Source: Pseudomonas lurida (lineage in GTDB: Bacteria > Pseudomonadota > Gammaproteobacteria > Pseudomonadales > Pseudomonadaceae). From it: a stretch of DNA of 64,000 nucleotides. A program made the position numbers and the translations under genes. Below are positions 27,289 to 38,862 of the stretch, piece by piece; positions within the stretch are counted from its first letter, which is position 1, and every line of letters starts with the position of its first letter. The DNA is taken from NCBI RefSeq assembly GCF_002563895.1, contig NZ_PDJB01000001.1, positions 3,827,501 through 3,891,500 of the forward strand. Reading direction: 5' to 3'. Below the pieces are notes generated by a model. That model was not told the origin of the DNA. It saw nothing but the letters and a program-made list of their open reading frames with translations, and made no database searches.

Positions 27289-28590
27289 ATGAATACCCTC
27301 GCCCAACTCAAGGCCGGCCAATTGGCCGGTATCACGCGCCTGGACCTGTCCTGCGGGCTGACTGAATTCCCGCGGGAAATCTTCGAACTGGCCGATTCCC
27401 TGGAAATCCTCAACCTCAGCGGCAACGCCCTGAGCAGCCTGCCTGACGACCTGCATCGCCTGCCACACCTGCGCGTGCTGTTTTGCTCCGACAATTTGTT
27501 TACCGAACTGCCGGCCAGCCTGGGCCAATGCGCCAAGCTGAGCATGATCGGCTTCAAGGCCAACCAGATCAGCCACGTGCCCGCCGCCGCCCTGCCGCCC
27601 CCGTTACGCTGGCTGATCCTGACCGATAACTGCATCAGCGAGCTTCCACAGGCATTGGGCGAACGGCCACTGCTGCAGAAGCTGATGCTGGCCGGCAATC
27701 AACTGGCGCAGTTGCCAGAAAGCCTGGCCAACTGCCATAACCTTGAATTGCTCCGCATCGCGTCCAACCGCTTCACGCGCCTGCCGCAATGGCTGCTGGC
27801 GTTGCCCAGCCTGACGTGGCTCGCCTATGCCGGCAACCCGGTGGAAATGGCCGTCGACGTGATGAGCGATGATGCGACAGCGAACATTCCCTGGTCCGAG
27901 CTGGAACTGGCCGAAGTGCTCGGCGAAGGCGCTTCCGGCATCATCCGCAAAGCACGGTGGAAACCATCAGGCAAAGCCGTCGCCGTCAAACTCTATAAAG
28001 GCAGCATCACCAGCGACGGCTCGCCGCTGCACGAAATGCAGGCCTGCATAGCCGCCGGGTTGCACCCCAACCTGATCAAGGTAGCGGGCCGCGTTGTCGG
28101 CCACCCCGACCACCAGGCCGCACTGGTGATGGACCTGATCGATCCCAGTTACCGCAACCTCGCCGCGTTGCCCAGCCTGGCTTCGTGCACCCGCGACGTC
28201 TACGAACCAGGCACCCGCTTCAGCCTTGAAGTGGCGTTGCGCCTGGCACGCGGGATCGCCTCGGTGGGCGCGCACCTGCACCGCCACGGCATCACCCATG
28301 GCGACCTGTACGGCCACAATATCCTGTGGAATGAAGCGGGCGATTGCCTGCTGGGGGATTTCGGCGCGGCGTCGTTCCATGCAACGGCGGATACCGTGGA
28401 GACCCGGGCGTTGCAGCGTCTCGAGGTGCGGGCGTTTGGGGTGTTGCTGGGGGAATTGTTGGAGCGGGTTGAGGATCAGGTCAGTGATGACCTGGTAGCA
28501 CTGCAACTCAGCTGCTGTCAGCCCAATGTGTTGGCGCGGCCGGGGTTCGACGAAATCGAAACCTTGCTGGGTGCTATCCAACACGTCTAA
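27289..28590 (+). CDS. Leucine-rich-repeat protein kinase
   Basis: 433 aa. Residues of about 15-195 contain seven to eight LRR units (LDLSCGLTEFP, LNLSGNALSSLP, LFCSDNLFTELP and so on, about 23 residues each). A eukaryotic-type kinase domain follows: glycine loop LGEGASGIIRKARW, VAVKLYKG with the ATP Lys, catalytic HGDLYGHNIL and DFG in LLGDFGAASF. HGD replaces the common HRD, as in many bacterial and APH-like kinases. A GTG at 27274 is an alternative start. Cytoplasmic, with no membrane segment. The LRR part is probably the target-recognition module; substrate unknown. Likely co-transcribed with the ATPase gene. Confidence 0.85.
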   Translation: MNTLAQLKAGQLAGITRLDLSCGLTEFPREIFELADSLEILNLSGNALSSLPDDLHRLPHLRVLFCSDNLFTELPASLGQCAKLSMIGFKANQISHVPAAALPPPLRWLILTDNCISELPQALGERPLLQKLMLAGNQLAQLPESLANCHNLELLRIASNRFTRLPQWLLALPSLTWLAYAGNPVEMAVDVMSDDATANIPWSELELAEVLGEGASGIIRKARWKPSGKAVAVKLYKGSITSDGSPLHEMQACIAAGLHPNLIKVAGRVVGHPDHQAALVMDLIDPSYRNLAALPSLASCTRDVYEPGTRFSLEVALRLARGIASVGAHLHRHGITHGDLYGHNILWNEAGDCLLGDFGAASFHATADTVETRALQRLEVRAFGVLLGELLERVEDQVSDDLVALQLSCCQPNVLARPGFDEIETLLGAIQHV

Positions 28591-28593
28591 ACC

Positions 28594-28688
28594 AATGTGG
28601 GAGCGGGCTTGCTCGCGAAAGCGGCGTGTCAGTCGACCTACTTATTGACTGACCCACCGCATTCGCGGGCACGCCCGCTCCCACATTT
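28594..28688. repeat. Inverted pair of REP elements
   Basis: ATGTGGGAGCGGGCTTGCTCGC (from 28595) and its inverse copy (to 28688) are separated by about 45 bp, between two convergent genes. This is the clearest REP pair in the window. Confidence 0.85.
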
Positions 28689-28712
28689 AGATCACCTATA
28701 GCCCGCTAGCTA

Positions 28713-29420
28713 TCAGCCCGCCAGACCGACGAACATGTCCTGCACGTCATCATGGTTGTCCAGGCCTTCGAGGAACGCTTCGACTTCTGCCATCTGCTCA
28801 TCGCTCAAGCCACTCACCGGGTTCTTCGAGAGGTAGCCCAGTTTGGCCGACAGCACGGTGAAGCCCTGCTCCGGCAAGGCTTTCTGTACTGCGTCGAGGT
28901 CGGTGGTCTCGGTGATGAACAGGGTGGTGCCTTCTTCTTCACCGTCTTCGAAATCCTGGGCACCGGCTTCAATGGCGGCCATTTCCGGATCGGCGTCCGG
29001 GCTGTCCGGCGAGGCTTCGATCAGGCCGACGTGGTTGAAATCCCAAGCCACGGAGCCGGAAGCACCGAGTTGGCCCTTGCGGAACGCTACTCGGATTTCG
29101 GCCACGGTACGGTTGATGTTGTCGGTCACGCACTCGACGATCAGTGGCACCTGGTGCGGGGCGAACCCTTCATAGGTCACGCGGTGGTACTGCACGGTTT
29201 CGCCGAGCAGACCGGCGCCTTTCTTGATGGCGCGGTCCAGGGTTTCCTTGGGCATCGAGGCCTTTTTGGCCTGTTCCACCACCAGACGCAGGTGAGCGTT
29301 GGTCGAGGTATCGGCGCCGTTGCGCGCGGCGATGGTGATTTCTTTCACCAGCTTGCCGAAGATCTTGCCCTTGGCATTGGCTGCCGCTTCTTTATGTTTG
29401 ACTTTCCACTGTGCGCCCAT
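28713..29420 (-). CDS. YebC/TACO1 family protein
   Basis: 235 aa. The N-terminus [19 protein letters not shown] and the [14 protein letters not shown] and [18 protein letters not shown] segments define the family. Members were called transcriptional regulators; recent work points to ribosome-associated help with proline-rich stretches. It differs from the canonical YebC (which starts MAGHSKW) and looks like the second, YeeN-like paralogue. Single gene, convergent with the LRR-kinase gene across a REP pair. Confidence 0.88.
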   Translation of the reverse strand: MGAQWKVKHKEAAANAKGKIFGKLVKEITIAARNGADTSTNAHLRLVVEQAKKASMPKETLDRAIKKGAGLLGETVQYHRVTYEGFAPHQVPLIVECVTDNINRTVAEIRVAFRKGQLGASGSVAWDFNHVGLIEASPDSPDADPEMAAIEAGAQDFEDGEEEGTTLFITETTDLDAVQKALPEQGFTVLSAKLGYLSKNPVSGLSDEQMAEVEAFLEGLDNHDDVQDMFVGLAG

Positions 29421-29529
29421 GACTCACTCTCTTCTATCCATCGCGCCGAAACGTCTACTGGCCGGCGCTTTGGGGGCAGAGTTTATAGGGCAAAAACGCT
29501 CTAATCCACCAAAAAACCGGCCATACCCC

Positions 29530-30855
29530 TCAGGTTCGCAAGGGTTTGATCGCCACGTTGCGGTCCGGCACGAAATCCCCGACCTGGGCCAGCACTGCCG
29601 GCCGGGCATTCCAGTACGGCATCAACACCAGCGAAGAAAACAACGCGGCCCCGGCAAACACGATAAACACCGTCACGGTATCGAAGTACCCCGGCAGCAG
29701 CCCGCCGAGGATCGCGCCCACCGAGCCGCAGCCATTCACAAAGCCGGCGGCGGTGGCACCGGCCTTGGCGGTGCCGAAGTCGATGGCAGCGGTGCTGCTG
29801 ATCATCGAGTCCGGCCCGTACAGGGTCAGGCCCATGACAAACAGCAAGGCCATCACCAGCATCACACTGCCGGTATGCAGCGCCCCCATGAACAAGGCCA
29901 GGGCCACGGTCAGGGCCAGCAGGCTGAGCACACAGGCGGGCATGCGTCGGGCGCCGAAGAGTTTGTCGGACGCCAGGCCGATCAGTACCGGACCGAGCAA
30001 GCCCGCCAGCTCGAACGCCGTGGGCACGATCGCCGCCCCCACTTTGCCCACCGACGGCATCTGTTCATAGACGATCACCGGGCCCCACAACAGGATCGCG
30101 TAACGCGCCGGTTTCAACAGGAAATACGCCAGCCCCAGGGTCAGCACCGTGCGGTTGCGCAGGATCGCGCGTAATGGCTCCAGCACGCTGATGCGTTTTT
30201 CGGCGGCGGCCTCCTCCGCGCTCAACGCCGGCTCCGGTTCGACGGCGGGCAAGCCCACATCCTGCGGCGTGTTGCGCTGGAAGATAAAGAACAGCAGCGC
30301 CACCACCGCCACCACCGCTGCACTGGAGATAAATGCCGCGTGCCAACTGCCTATCAAGGTGTAGGCCCACCACCCCGCAAAGGGCGAGGCTACCAAGCCA
30401 CCGAACGCGTAGCACGAACTCCACAACCCCAGTACCCGTCCGCGCTGCTGCGCCGGGAAGAAACTACCGAGGTTCTTGCACAACCCCGACCAGCCAGTGG
30501 ACTGCGCCAGGCCTTGGATCAACATGCATGTCACAAAGATCGGCAAGGTCGCGAACGTGCCCATGACCAGGGCGGCGGCAGCGGAAATCAACAAGCCGCC
30601 CAGCACCACGACCCGCGGCCCGAAGCGATCGGCCAACATCCCCCAGGTGAATTGCCCGACGGCATACGCCGCCAGGTAGAGACCGTCCAGGTTGGCCATC
30701 ATCATTTTATCGAGGGGGAAACTCGGGTCGTCGCCAATGCCCAGCTTGGCCACCGAGAACGCTTTGCGAGTGAAATAAAAGGCGGCGTACGCCAGCCAGG
30801 TGATGGCGAATATCTGCACGCGCCAACGCTTGATGCTACCCATAGGGATATTCAT
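29530..30855 (-). CDS. MFS transporter of the organophosphate antiporter type
   Basis: 441 aa, 12 predicted transmembrane helices with a long central loop (about 195-225). The N-terminus WLAYAAFYFTRKAFSVAK and the GLAQSTGWSGLCKNLGSFFP stretch are typical of the GlpT/UhpT/UhpC antiporter family. It is separated by a divergent LysR gene from phnW-phnX, so uptake of 2-aminoethylphosphonate or a related phospho-compound is the natural guess. The frame is open to 30933, but ATG 30855 starts the conserved N-terminus and has GAGG 11 bp upstream. Confidence 0.83.
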   Translation of the reverse strand: MNIPMGSIKRWRVQIFAITWLAYAAFYFTRKAFSVAKLGIGDDPSFPLDKMMMANLDGLYLAAYAVGQFTWGMLADRFGPRVVVLGGLLISAAAALVMGTFATLPIFVTCMLIQGLAQSTGWSGLCKNLGSFFPAQQRGRVLGLWSSCYAFGGLVASPFAGWWAYTLIGSWHAAFISSAAVVAVVALLFFIFQRNTPQDVGLPAVEPEPALSAEEAAAEKRISVLEPLRAILRNRTVLTLGLAYFLLKPARYAILLWGPVIVYEQMPSVGKVGAAIVPTAFELAGLLGPVLIGLASDKLFGARRMPACVLSLLALTVALALFMGALHTGSVMLVMALLFVMGLTLYGPDSMISSTAAIDFGTAKAGATAAGFVNGCGSVGAILGGLLPGYFDTVTVFIVFAGAALFSSLVLMPYWNARPAVLAQVGDFVPDRNVAIKPLRT

Positions 30856-31110
30856 GGTGGTTCTGACCTCAGGTTGAGTGTGCCGGCAGAATCGAGAAGC
30901 AAATGCCTGTTTTTTTATTGTTGAGCACTGCAATACCGGTCCCCGGGGAACGGCATTGGTCAGATGAGCCCTGTTTGCCAGGGCTCATGGTCACCGCGGT
31001 TGTAGGACTCAACCTACAGCAACTGAGGCGTATAAAAGCAATGGCAGACTAATAGGTAAAATCGATTTATCGTATTTCAAATATAAGCTGAGCTTGTAGG
31101 AGGTCTGTTG

Positions 31111-32007
31111 ATGTCGGTGTCTCATGCGCAACTCAAAGCCTTTCACGCCGTAGCGGTCCACGGCAGCTTTACCCAGGCCGCCGAACGGCTGTTCCTCACG
31201 CAACCGGCGATCTCCGACCAGGTGCGCAAACTTGAAGAGCGCTTTGGGGTGTTGCTGTTTCATCGCAACAAACGTGCAGTGCGCCTGACCGACCTGGGTG
31301 AACGCCTGCTCGCCATCACCCAGCGCCTGTTTGTGATCCAGGCCGAAGCCGAGGAACTGCTGCAAGACTCGCGCGCCCTGCTCACCGGCACCCTGACGCT
31401 GGCGGTGGACGCACCGGTCCACGTGCTGCCGCAGATCGCGCGTTTCTGCGAGCGCTACCCGGGCATCAGCGTGAAGATCGAAACCGGCAATACCGACGAA
31501 TCACTGTCGCGCTTGTACAACTACCAGGCCGACCTGGCCTTGCTGGGGCGCGATGTCGATGACGAACGGCTCTTGTCGTTGCCCTTGCCCGACGACCAGC
31601 TACTGGCTTTTGTCGCGCGCAACCACCCGTGGGCCGGGCGCGAATCTATCTGCCTGGCGGACCTGGACGACACGCCCCTGGTGCTCAGGGAAACCGGCTC
31701 TGTCACCCGCCAGACCCTGGAGCAAGAGATGGGCCAGGCCGGGCTGCGCATTCGCCCGGCGATCCAGGTCGAAGGCCGGGAAGCCGCACGAGAAGCGGTG
31801 GTGGTGGGGATTGGGGTGGGGGTGGTCTCGGCGGCGGAGTTCGGCGCGGACTCACGGGTCTACGCCATGCCGATCCGCGATTGCAGCCAGCGGATGAAAG
31901 AAACCCTGGTGTGCCTCAAGGAGCAGAGCTCACGGCGGGTGGTGGCGACGTTCCTCGACATCATGCGCGAGAGTCTTCAGCCCGGCGCCAGCTCGAAGAA
32001 CGCCTGA
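31111..32007 (+). CDS. LysR-family regulator (transporter side)
   Basis: 298 aa. Winged HTH at residues 5-62 (FTQAAERLFLTQPAISDQVRKLE), substrate domain from about 90. ATG 31111 has AGGAGG 8 bp upstream. Divergent from the MFS gene over 255 bp, so it probably controls that gene. Its 3' end overlaps that of the convergent LysR gene by 31 bp. The two proteins are clearly related (HTH and the VAVDAPVHV versus VAADGPHLV region). Confidence 0.88.
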   Translation: MSVSHAQLKAFHAVAVHGSFTQAAERLFLTQPAISDQVRKLEERFGVLLFHRNKRAVRLTDLGERLLAITQRLFVIQAEAEELLQDSRALLTGTLTLAVDAPVHVLPQIARFCERYPGISVKIETGNTDESLSRLYNYQADLALLGRDVDDERLLSLPLPDDQLLAFVARNHPWAGRESICLADLDDTPLVLRETGSVTRQTLEQEMGQAGLRIRPAIQVEGREAAREAVVVGIGVGVVSAAEFGADSRVYAMPIRDCSQRMKETLVCLKEQSSRRVVATFLDIMRESLQPGASSKNA

Positions 32008-32837
32008 ATCAGGCGCAGCGACCGGCGCCGCTCCATGCAACCAAGCACATGCCGGTTCACCAGGCCATCACCCAGTAGCGGCACCGCCCGCACGCGTGGG
32101 TCCTGGCTGACCTCCATGGACGAGACCACACCGACGCCCAACTCGGCGGCGACGGCCTCGGTCACCGCTTCCCGGCTGTCGAGTTCCAGCAGCACCTTGG
32201 GTTTTACACCGGTCGCGGCACACGCGTCATCGAACGTACGCCGGGTGATCGAACTGGGTTCGCGCAGCACCATGATCACCTCATTCAATTGCGCCAGGCG
32301 AATGCCCCCAGATTGCATCGCCCACGGATGCGCAGCCGGCACCAGCGCGCAGATCCGCGATTCACTCAACGGTTGCAGGTGCAGGCCATTGCGCGGCGCC
32401 ACTTCGGTGAGCACGGCCACATCCGCATGCTCGGACAACAGCGCCGCCAGGGTTTCCTGGGCATTGCCCAGGCGCAGGTTCACGGTGATCCCCGGGTAAC
32501 GCGATCGCAGGCTGGCGATCATTGGCATCACCAGGTGCGGGCCGTCCGCTGCCACTTCCAGCCGCCCGGTGAGCAATTGACGGTTGGCCTCCAGCATCGT
32601 CTGCGCTTCGTCCACCAGGCCAAAGATCGCCCGGGTGATTGACGCCAGGCGTGCGCCCTCCTCGGTCAACTCGACCCGTCGTGCGGTGCGCCGCAGCAAC
32701 GGGATCTGGTAGTACTCCTCCAGTGCCTTGATGTGCCCGGTCACCGCAGGCTGGCTGATGAACAGCCGTGCGGCGGCACGGGTGAAGCTGCCCTCGCGGG
32801 CCACGGCATCGAATGCACGCAGTTGGAACAAATTCAT
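31977..32837 (-). CDS. phnR: LysR-family regulator divergent from phnW
   Basis: 286 aa. HTH at residues 4-60 ([29 protein letters not shown]), then the effector domain. The 113-bp region between it and phnW is the standard LysR control region, matching the phnR-phnW-phnX layout of other pseudomonads. The frame is open far upstream into phnW, but ATG 32837 is where the LysR fold begins. The name phnR rests on position. Confidence 0.85.
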   Translation of the reverse strand: MNLFQLRAFDAVAREGSFTRAAARLFISQPAVTGHIKALEEYYQIPLLRRTARRVELTEEGARLASITRAIFGLVDEAQTMLEANRQLLTGRLEVAADGPHLVMPMIASLRSRYPGITVNLRLGNAQETLAALLSEHADVAVLTEVAPRNGLHLQPLSESRICALVPAAHPWAMQSGGIRLAQLNEVIMVLREPSSITRRTFDDACAATGVKPKVLLELDSREAVTEAVAAELGVGVVSSMEVSQDPRVRAVPLLGDGLVNRHVLGCMERRRSLRLIQAFFELAPG

Positions 32838-32950
32838 GGCTATCGGCCTCACTGATAGCTCGCATAACAACAAACAATTTGATTGATAACAAGCCAAACT
32901 GCAATTTAAGCGCCGTAGCTTCAACCCCCGATGCCTTGCGAGGACTTGAG

Positions 32951-34060
32951 ATGACCACTGCCGCGCCGATCCTGCTGACCCCTGGCCCCCTGACCACATC
33001 GAACCGCACCCGCCAAGCCATGATGGTGGACTGGGGGTCATGGGACGACCGCTTCAACCAACTCACGGCCAGCGTATGCGAGCAATTGCTGGCGATCCTC
33101 AACGGCGAAGGCAGCCACCATTGTGTCCCCTTGCAGGGCAGCGGCACCTTCGCCGTCGAAGCCGCCATCGGCACCCTCGTCCCGCGTGACGGCAAGGTGC
33201 TGGTGCTGATCAACGGCGCGTATGGCAAGCGCCTGGCGAAAATCTGCGAAGTCCTGGGCCGCGAGTTCAGCACCTTCGAAACCGCCGAGGACGAGCCCAC
33301 TACCGCCGCCGATGTGGACCGTCTGCTACACGCCGACCCGGCCATCACCCACGTCGCCCTCATCCACTGCGAAACCAGCACCGGCATCCTCAACCCACTG
33401 CCACAGATCGCCCAGGTCGTAAAAGCCCACGACAAACGCTTGATCATCGACGCCATGAGTTCGTTCGGCGCGCTGGCAATCGACGCCCGCGAAGTACCAT
33501 TCGACTCCCTGGTCGCCGCCTCCGGCAAGTGCCTGGAAGGCGTGCCGGGCATGGGGTTCGTCTTCGCCAACAAACAGGCGCTGGCCGCCGCTCAAGGCAA
33601 TTGCCACTCCCTGGCAATGGACCTGTTCGACCAGCACAGCTACATGGCCAAGACCGGCCAGTGGCGCTTCACCCCTCCTACCCATGTAGTCGCCGCCCTG
33701 CACGAAGCGCTGCTGCAGTACCAGGAAGAAGGCGGCCTGATCGCGCGGCATAAACGCTACGCCAGCAACTGCCAGGCGTTGCTCGACGGCATGGCTGAAC
33801 TGGGACTGCGCAGCTTCCTGCCGGCTGACATCCAGGCGCCGATCATCGTCACCTTCCATGCACCGCGGGACCCGCGCTATCAGTTCAAGGACTTCTACGA
33901 ACGGGTCAAGGCCAAGGGTTTCATTCTGTATCCCGGCAAATTGACCCAAGTGGAAACCTTCCGCGTGGGCTGCATTGGCCATGTCGACGCGGCAGGGATG
34001 CGAGCAGCGGTCAAGGCAATCGCCGACGTGCTGCAAGAAATGGAAGTGTTGGACATTTGA
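32951..34060 (+). CDS. phnW: 2-Aminoethylphosphonate-pyruvate transaminase
   Basis: 369 aa class V PLP aminotransferase, converts 2-aminoethylphosphonate and pyruvate to phosphonoacetaldehyde and alanine. Motifs: [10 protein letters not shown] at the N-terminus, [12 protein letters not shown] with the PLP-ring Asp, and ASGKCLEG with the Schiff-base Lys at residue 193. The final arginine-containing [10 protein letters not shown] matches the family. ATG 32951 has GAGGA upstream. phnX follows 28 bp later. Confidence 0.95.
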   Translation: MTTAAPILLTPGPLTTSNRTRQAMMVDWGSWDDRFNQLTASVCEQLLAILNGEGSHHCVPLQGSGTFAVEAAIGTLVPRDGKVLVLINGAYGKRLAKICEVLGREFSTFETAEDEPTTAADVDRLLHADPAITHVALIHCETSTGILNPLPQIAQVVKAHDKRLIIDAMSSFGALAIDAREVPFDSLVAASGKCLEGVPGMGFVFANKQALAAAQGNCHSLAMDLFDQHSYMAKTGQWRFTPPTHVVAALHEALLQYQEEGGLIARHKRYASNCQALLDGMAELGLRSFLPADIQAPIIVTFHAPRDPRYQFKDFYERVKAKGFILYPGKLTQVETFRVGCIGHVDAAGMRAAVKAIADVLQEMEVLDI

Positions 34061-34088
34061 TTCCCCCATTACCCACAGGACCTGAATG

Positions 34089-34916
34089 ATGAACTATCAA
34101 ACCCCCAACACCCTCCAGGCCGTCATCCTCGACTGGGCCGGCACCGTGGTCGACTTCGGCTCGTTTGCCCCAACGCAGATCTTTGTCGAGGCCTTCGCCG
34201 AGTTCGACGTGCAAGTGTCCATCGACGAAGCCCGTGGCCCGATGGGCATGGGCAAGTGGGACCATATCCGCACCCTGTGCGACCAACCACAGGTTGCCGA
34301 ACGCTACCGCAAGGCGTTCGGTCGCACCCCCACCGACGATGATGTGACCGCCATCTACCAGCGCTTCATGCCATTGCAGATCGAGAAGATCGCCGAACAC
34401 TCGGCCCTGATCCCCGGCGCCCTCGACACCATCGCCCAACTGCGCAAGCAAGGCATCAAGATCGGTTCCTGCTCCGGCTACCCCAAGCAAGTGATGGACA
34501 AGGTCGTTGCCCTGGCGGCCACCAACGGCTATATCGCCGACCATGTGGTCGCGACCGACGAAGTGCCCAATGGTCGCCCATGGCCAGCCCAGGCGCTGGC
34601 CAACGTGATTGCGCTGGGCATCGATGACGTGGCGGCGTGCGTCAAGGTCGATGACACCGTGCCGGGTATCCTCGAAGGCCGCCGCGCCGGGATGTGGACC
34701 GTGGCCCTGACCTGCTCCGGCAATGCCCTCGGCCTGACCTATGAGCAGTTCTGCGCCCTGGAGGCTGCCACGCTGGCCAGCGAACGCAAGCGCATCGAGG
34801 CCATGTTCGAAGGCTCGCGCCCGCACTACCTGATCGACACCATCAACGAGCTGCCCGGTGTGATCGCCGACATCAACCAGCGCCTGGCGCGCGGGGAAAT
34901 GCCGCAGACTCACTGA
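34089..34916 (+). CDS. phnX: Phosphonoacetaldehyde hydrolase
   Basis: 275 aa HAD-superfamily enzyme that splits the C-P bond of phosphonoacetaldehyde to acetaldehyde and phosphate. The Asp nucleophile is Asp15 ([10 protein letters not shown]) and the Schiff-base Lys specific to this enzyme is Lys56 (GMGKWDHI). The last motif has the Asp pair [10 protein letters not shown]. Two ATGs are adjacent; 34089 has the better distance to AGGA and gives the usual length. Forms an operon with phnW. Confidence 0.95.
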   Translation: MNYQTPNTLQAVILDWAGTVVDFGSFAPTQIFVEAFAEFDVQVSIDEARGPMGMGKWDHIRTLCDQPQVAERYRKAFGRTPTDDDVTAIYQRFMPLQIEKIAEHSALIPGALDTIAQLRKQGIKIGSCSGYPKQVMDKVVALAATNGYIADHVVATDEVPNGRPWPAQALANVIALGIDDVAACVKVDDTVPGILEGRRAGMWTVALTCSGNALGLTYEQFCALEAATLASERKRIEAMFEGSRPHYLIDTINELPGVIADINQRLARGEMPQTH

Positions 34917-35030
34917 CAGAGGTCAAAACAACGGCATTCAAGCCAGGCAAAGCGCTCAGAACCGGCATACAGTAAACGCACTCCGTCGCCAAAGAACGGA
35001 GGTATGCCCTGATGAGTGAGGAACCCAGCG

Positions 35031-35627
35031 ATGCCGTGGAAAAACTCCGATACGCGCTACAGCACCATGTCGATCGCGTTGCACTGGTTGATGGTGGTGC
35101 TGCTGGCGGTGGTCTACGCCTGCATTGAGCTACGCGGCCAATTCCCCAAAGGCAGCGGTGCACGAACGTTGATCGTCGAGATGCACTTCATGTTTGGCCT
35201 CACCGTGTTTGTGCTGGTGTGGCTGCGCTTGTTCGCGCGCAGCCTGGGGGTGGCGCCGAAAATCATACCGGCGCCGCCGCAATGGCAGCGCCTGTTGGCA
35301 ACCCTGATGCACGTCGCGCTCTACGCGCTGATGATCGGCATGCCGATAGCGGGCTGGCTGATTGTCAGTGCCGAAGGGCATTCGGTGATGTTCTACGGCA
35401 TGGAGTTGCCGCCCCTGATCGGTGAGAACAAGGCGTTGGCCAAGCAGATCGAGGGCTGGCATGTGTGGTTCGGCAAGGTCGGTTACTGGCTGATCGGGCT
35501 GCATGCACTGGCGGGGATCGCCCACCATTACATCCTGCGGGACAACACCGCGTTGCGCATGCTGCCGGGTAGGAGCGGGCTTGCTCGCGAAGGTGGCGGG
35601 TCAGCCACCAAATCCACTGAGCGATAA
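35031..35627 (+). CDS. Cytochrome b561
   Basis: 198 aa. Four transmembrane helices with heme His in ALHWLMVV, VEMHFMFGL, LMHVALYAL-type positions and AGIAHHYIL. ATG 35031 follows GAGGAA at 7 bp; a GTG at 35016 is less likely. Unusually, the last 18 residues (from RSGLAREGG) are translated from a REP element, so the natural end was probably shortly after LRMLPG. Not linked to a dehydrogenase; electron partner unknown. Confidence 0.85.
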   Translation: MPWKNSDTRYSTMSIALHWLMVVLLAVVYACIELRGQFPKGSGARTLIVEMHFMFGLTVFVLVWLRLFARSLGVAPKIIPAPPQWQRLLATLMHVALYALMIGMPIAGWLIVSAEGHSVMFYGMELPPLIGENKALAKQIEGWHVWFGKVGYWLIGLHALAGIAHHYILRDNTALRMLPGRSGLAREGGGSATKSTER

Positions 35628-35657
35628 GCCGCACTCGCGAGCAAGCCCGCTCCCACA
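35569..35657. repeat. Inverted REP pair, left copy inside a reading frame
   Basis: GTAGGAGCGGGCTTGCTCGC (35569-35588) lies within the cytochrome b561 frame; its inverse GCGAGCAAGCCCGCTCCCAC ends at 35657, before the end of the convergent desulfhydrase gene. Confidence 0.85.
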
Positions 35658-35668
35658 GGGGATGCTCG

Positions 35669-36553
35669 TTAAACTGCAAACCCCCGGCGGCCTTGCAGGC
35701 CGCCGGTGTGGACGAAAACCACGCGCGTACCGGGGGTGAAGCGCCCGGCTTCGATCTGCGCCTTCAAGGCCAGTAGCGCCTTGCCGGTGTAGAGCGGTTC
35801 CAGAGGCAAACCGCAGGCCTGTTCGGTGGCTTCGATAAACGCGAGCAGCAACGGGTCGACGCTGGCAAAGCCACCGCGGCTGGCGTCCAGCAGTTCATAG
35901 CCGCCTTGCACGATGGCCTCCACGTTCTGCGCCACACCGTGGTCTTCCGGCACGGCCATGGCGCCGTACACCGGGTGTGCGCCCGCCTCTGCCAGCGCCA
36001 GGCCGGCCAGCGTGGTACCGGTGCCTGCGGCCAGCCACCAGGCGTCGTAGTCCGCCCAACCCAGAGTGTGCAACTGCGCACGCACCTGCTCGACCAGCAC
36101 CGCGCAACCCAAGGCACCCGCACGGCCTGCGCCGCCTTCGGGCACAGGGTGCAAGCCCGGATACTGCTCGCACCATGGCCGCCAGAAACCGGGTTCATGC
36201 CGCGCCCGATAGCCGCCATAGCCCAGCCAATGCAGCTGCATGCCAAAGGCTTTCAGGTCGAGGACGGTGGGGGTGTCTTGCGCATGCCCGCGCAACAGGC
36301 CGACGGTGGGGAACCCGAAGCGCTTGCCGGCAGCGGCCAACGCGTGCAGATGGTTGGAGTAAGCGCCGCCCAGGCTGATGAGGCCGCGAGCGGTTGGCGC
36401 CTGCGCCAAGTGTCCGGTGAGCTTGAACCACTTGTTGCCGCTGATCAGCGGGTCGATGCGGTCCAGGCGCAGCACAGCCAACTCGACACCGTTCAGCCAA
36501 TCCAGCTGCAAGGGTTCAAGCGGTGCGTGGGGAAGCCAATCGAAGGGACCCAT
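35669..36553 (-). CDS. D-cysteine desulfhydrase / ACC deaminase-like PLP enzyme
   Basis: 294 aa fold-type II PLP protein. The PLP Lys is in ISGNKWFKL, the phosphate loop is AAGTGTTLAG, and the substrate loop is GGAYSNHLHALA. Family members include D-cysteine desulfhydrase and ACC deaminase; the sequence is shorter than true ACC deaminases (about 340 aa), so desulfhydrase-like activity is more likely. Starts 58 bp upstream from the end of fadH and is transcribed in the same direction. Confidence 0.8.
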   Translation of the reverse strand: MGPFDWLPHAPLEPLQLDWLNGVELAVLRLDRIDPLISGNKWFKLTGHLAQAPTARGLISLGGAYSNHLHALAAAGKRFGFPTVGLLRGHAQDTPTVLDLKAFGMQLHWLGYGGYRARHEPGFWRPWCEQYPGLHPVPEGGAGRAGALGCAVLVEQVRAQLHTLGWADYDAWWLAAGTGTTLAGLALAEAGAHPVYGAMAVPEDHGVAQNVEAIVQGGYELLDASRGGFASVDPLLLAFIEATEQACGLPLEPLYTGKALLALKAQIEAGRFTPGTRVVFVHTGGLQGRRGFAV

Positions 36554-36610
36554 CGGGAGGGATCTGCCTGGAAAACGGGGCGGTAGTCTAACACCGCCCC
36601 GCTCGGGGTC

Positions 36611-38710
<2,100 letters not shown>

Positions 38711-38862
38711 TTATGCCCCACAGACTAAGAGGCGCTGGTCGACGGCTCAATGACTGAAACTGACAACTTATTGATCCAAATGCACAGCGGCCCTTGGCAA
38801 GCCCGCCCATGGGCCCTACCCTAGTCGGCGAACCCTGCACACGGTCTGTTGTCTGTTCCCCC

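Noticed and set aside
30964..30988. Perfect 10-bp hairpin ATGAGCCCTG/CAGGGCTCAT between the MFS and LysR genes
   Set aside because: Lies in a divergent promoter region, not behind a gene, and has no T-run, so it is not called a terminator. It may be an operator, but nothing supports that further.
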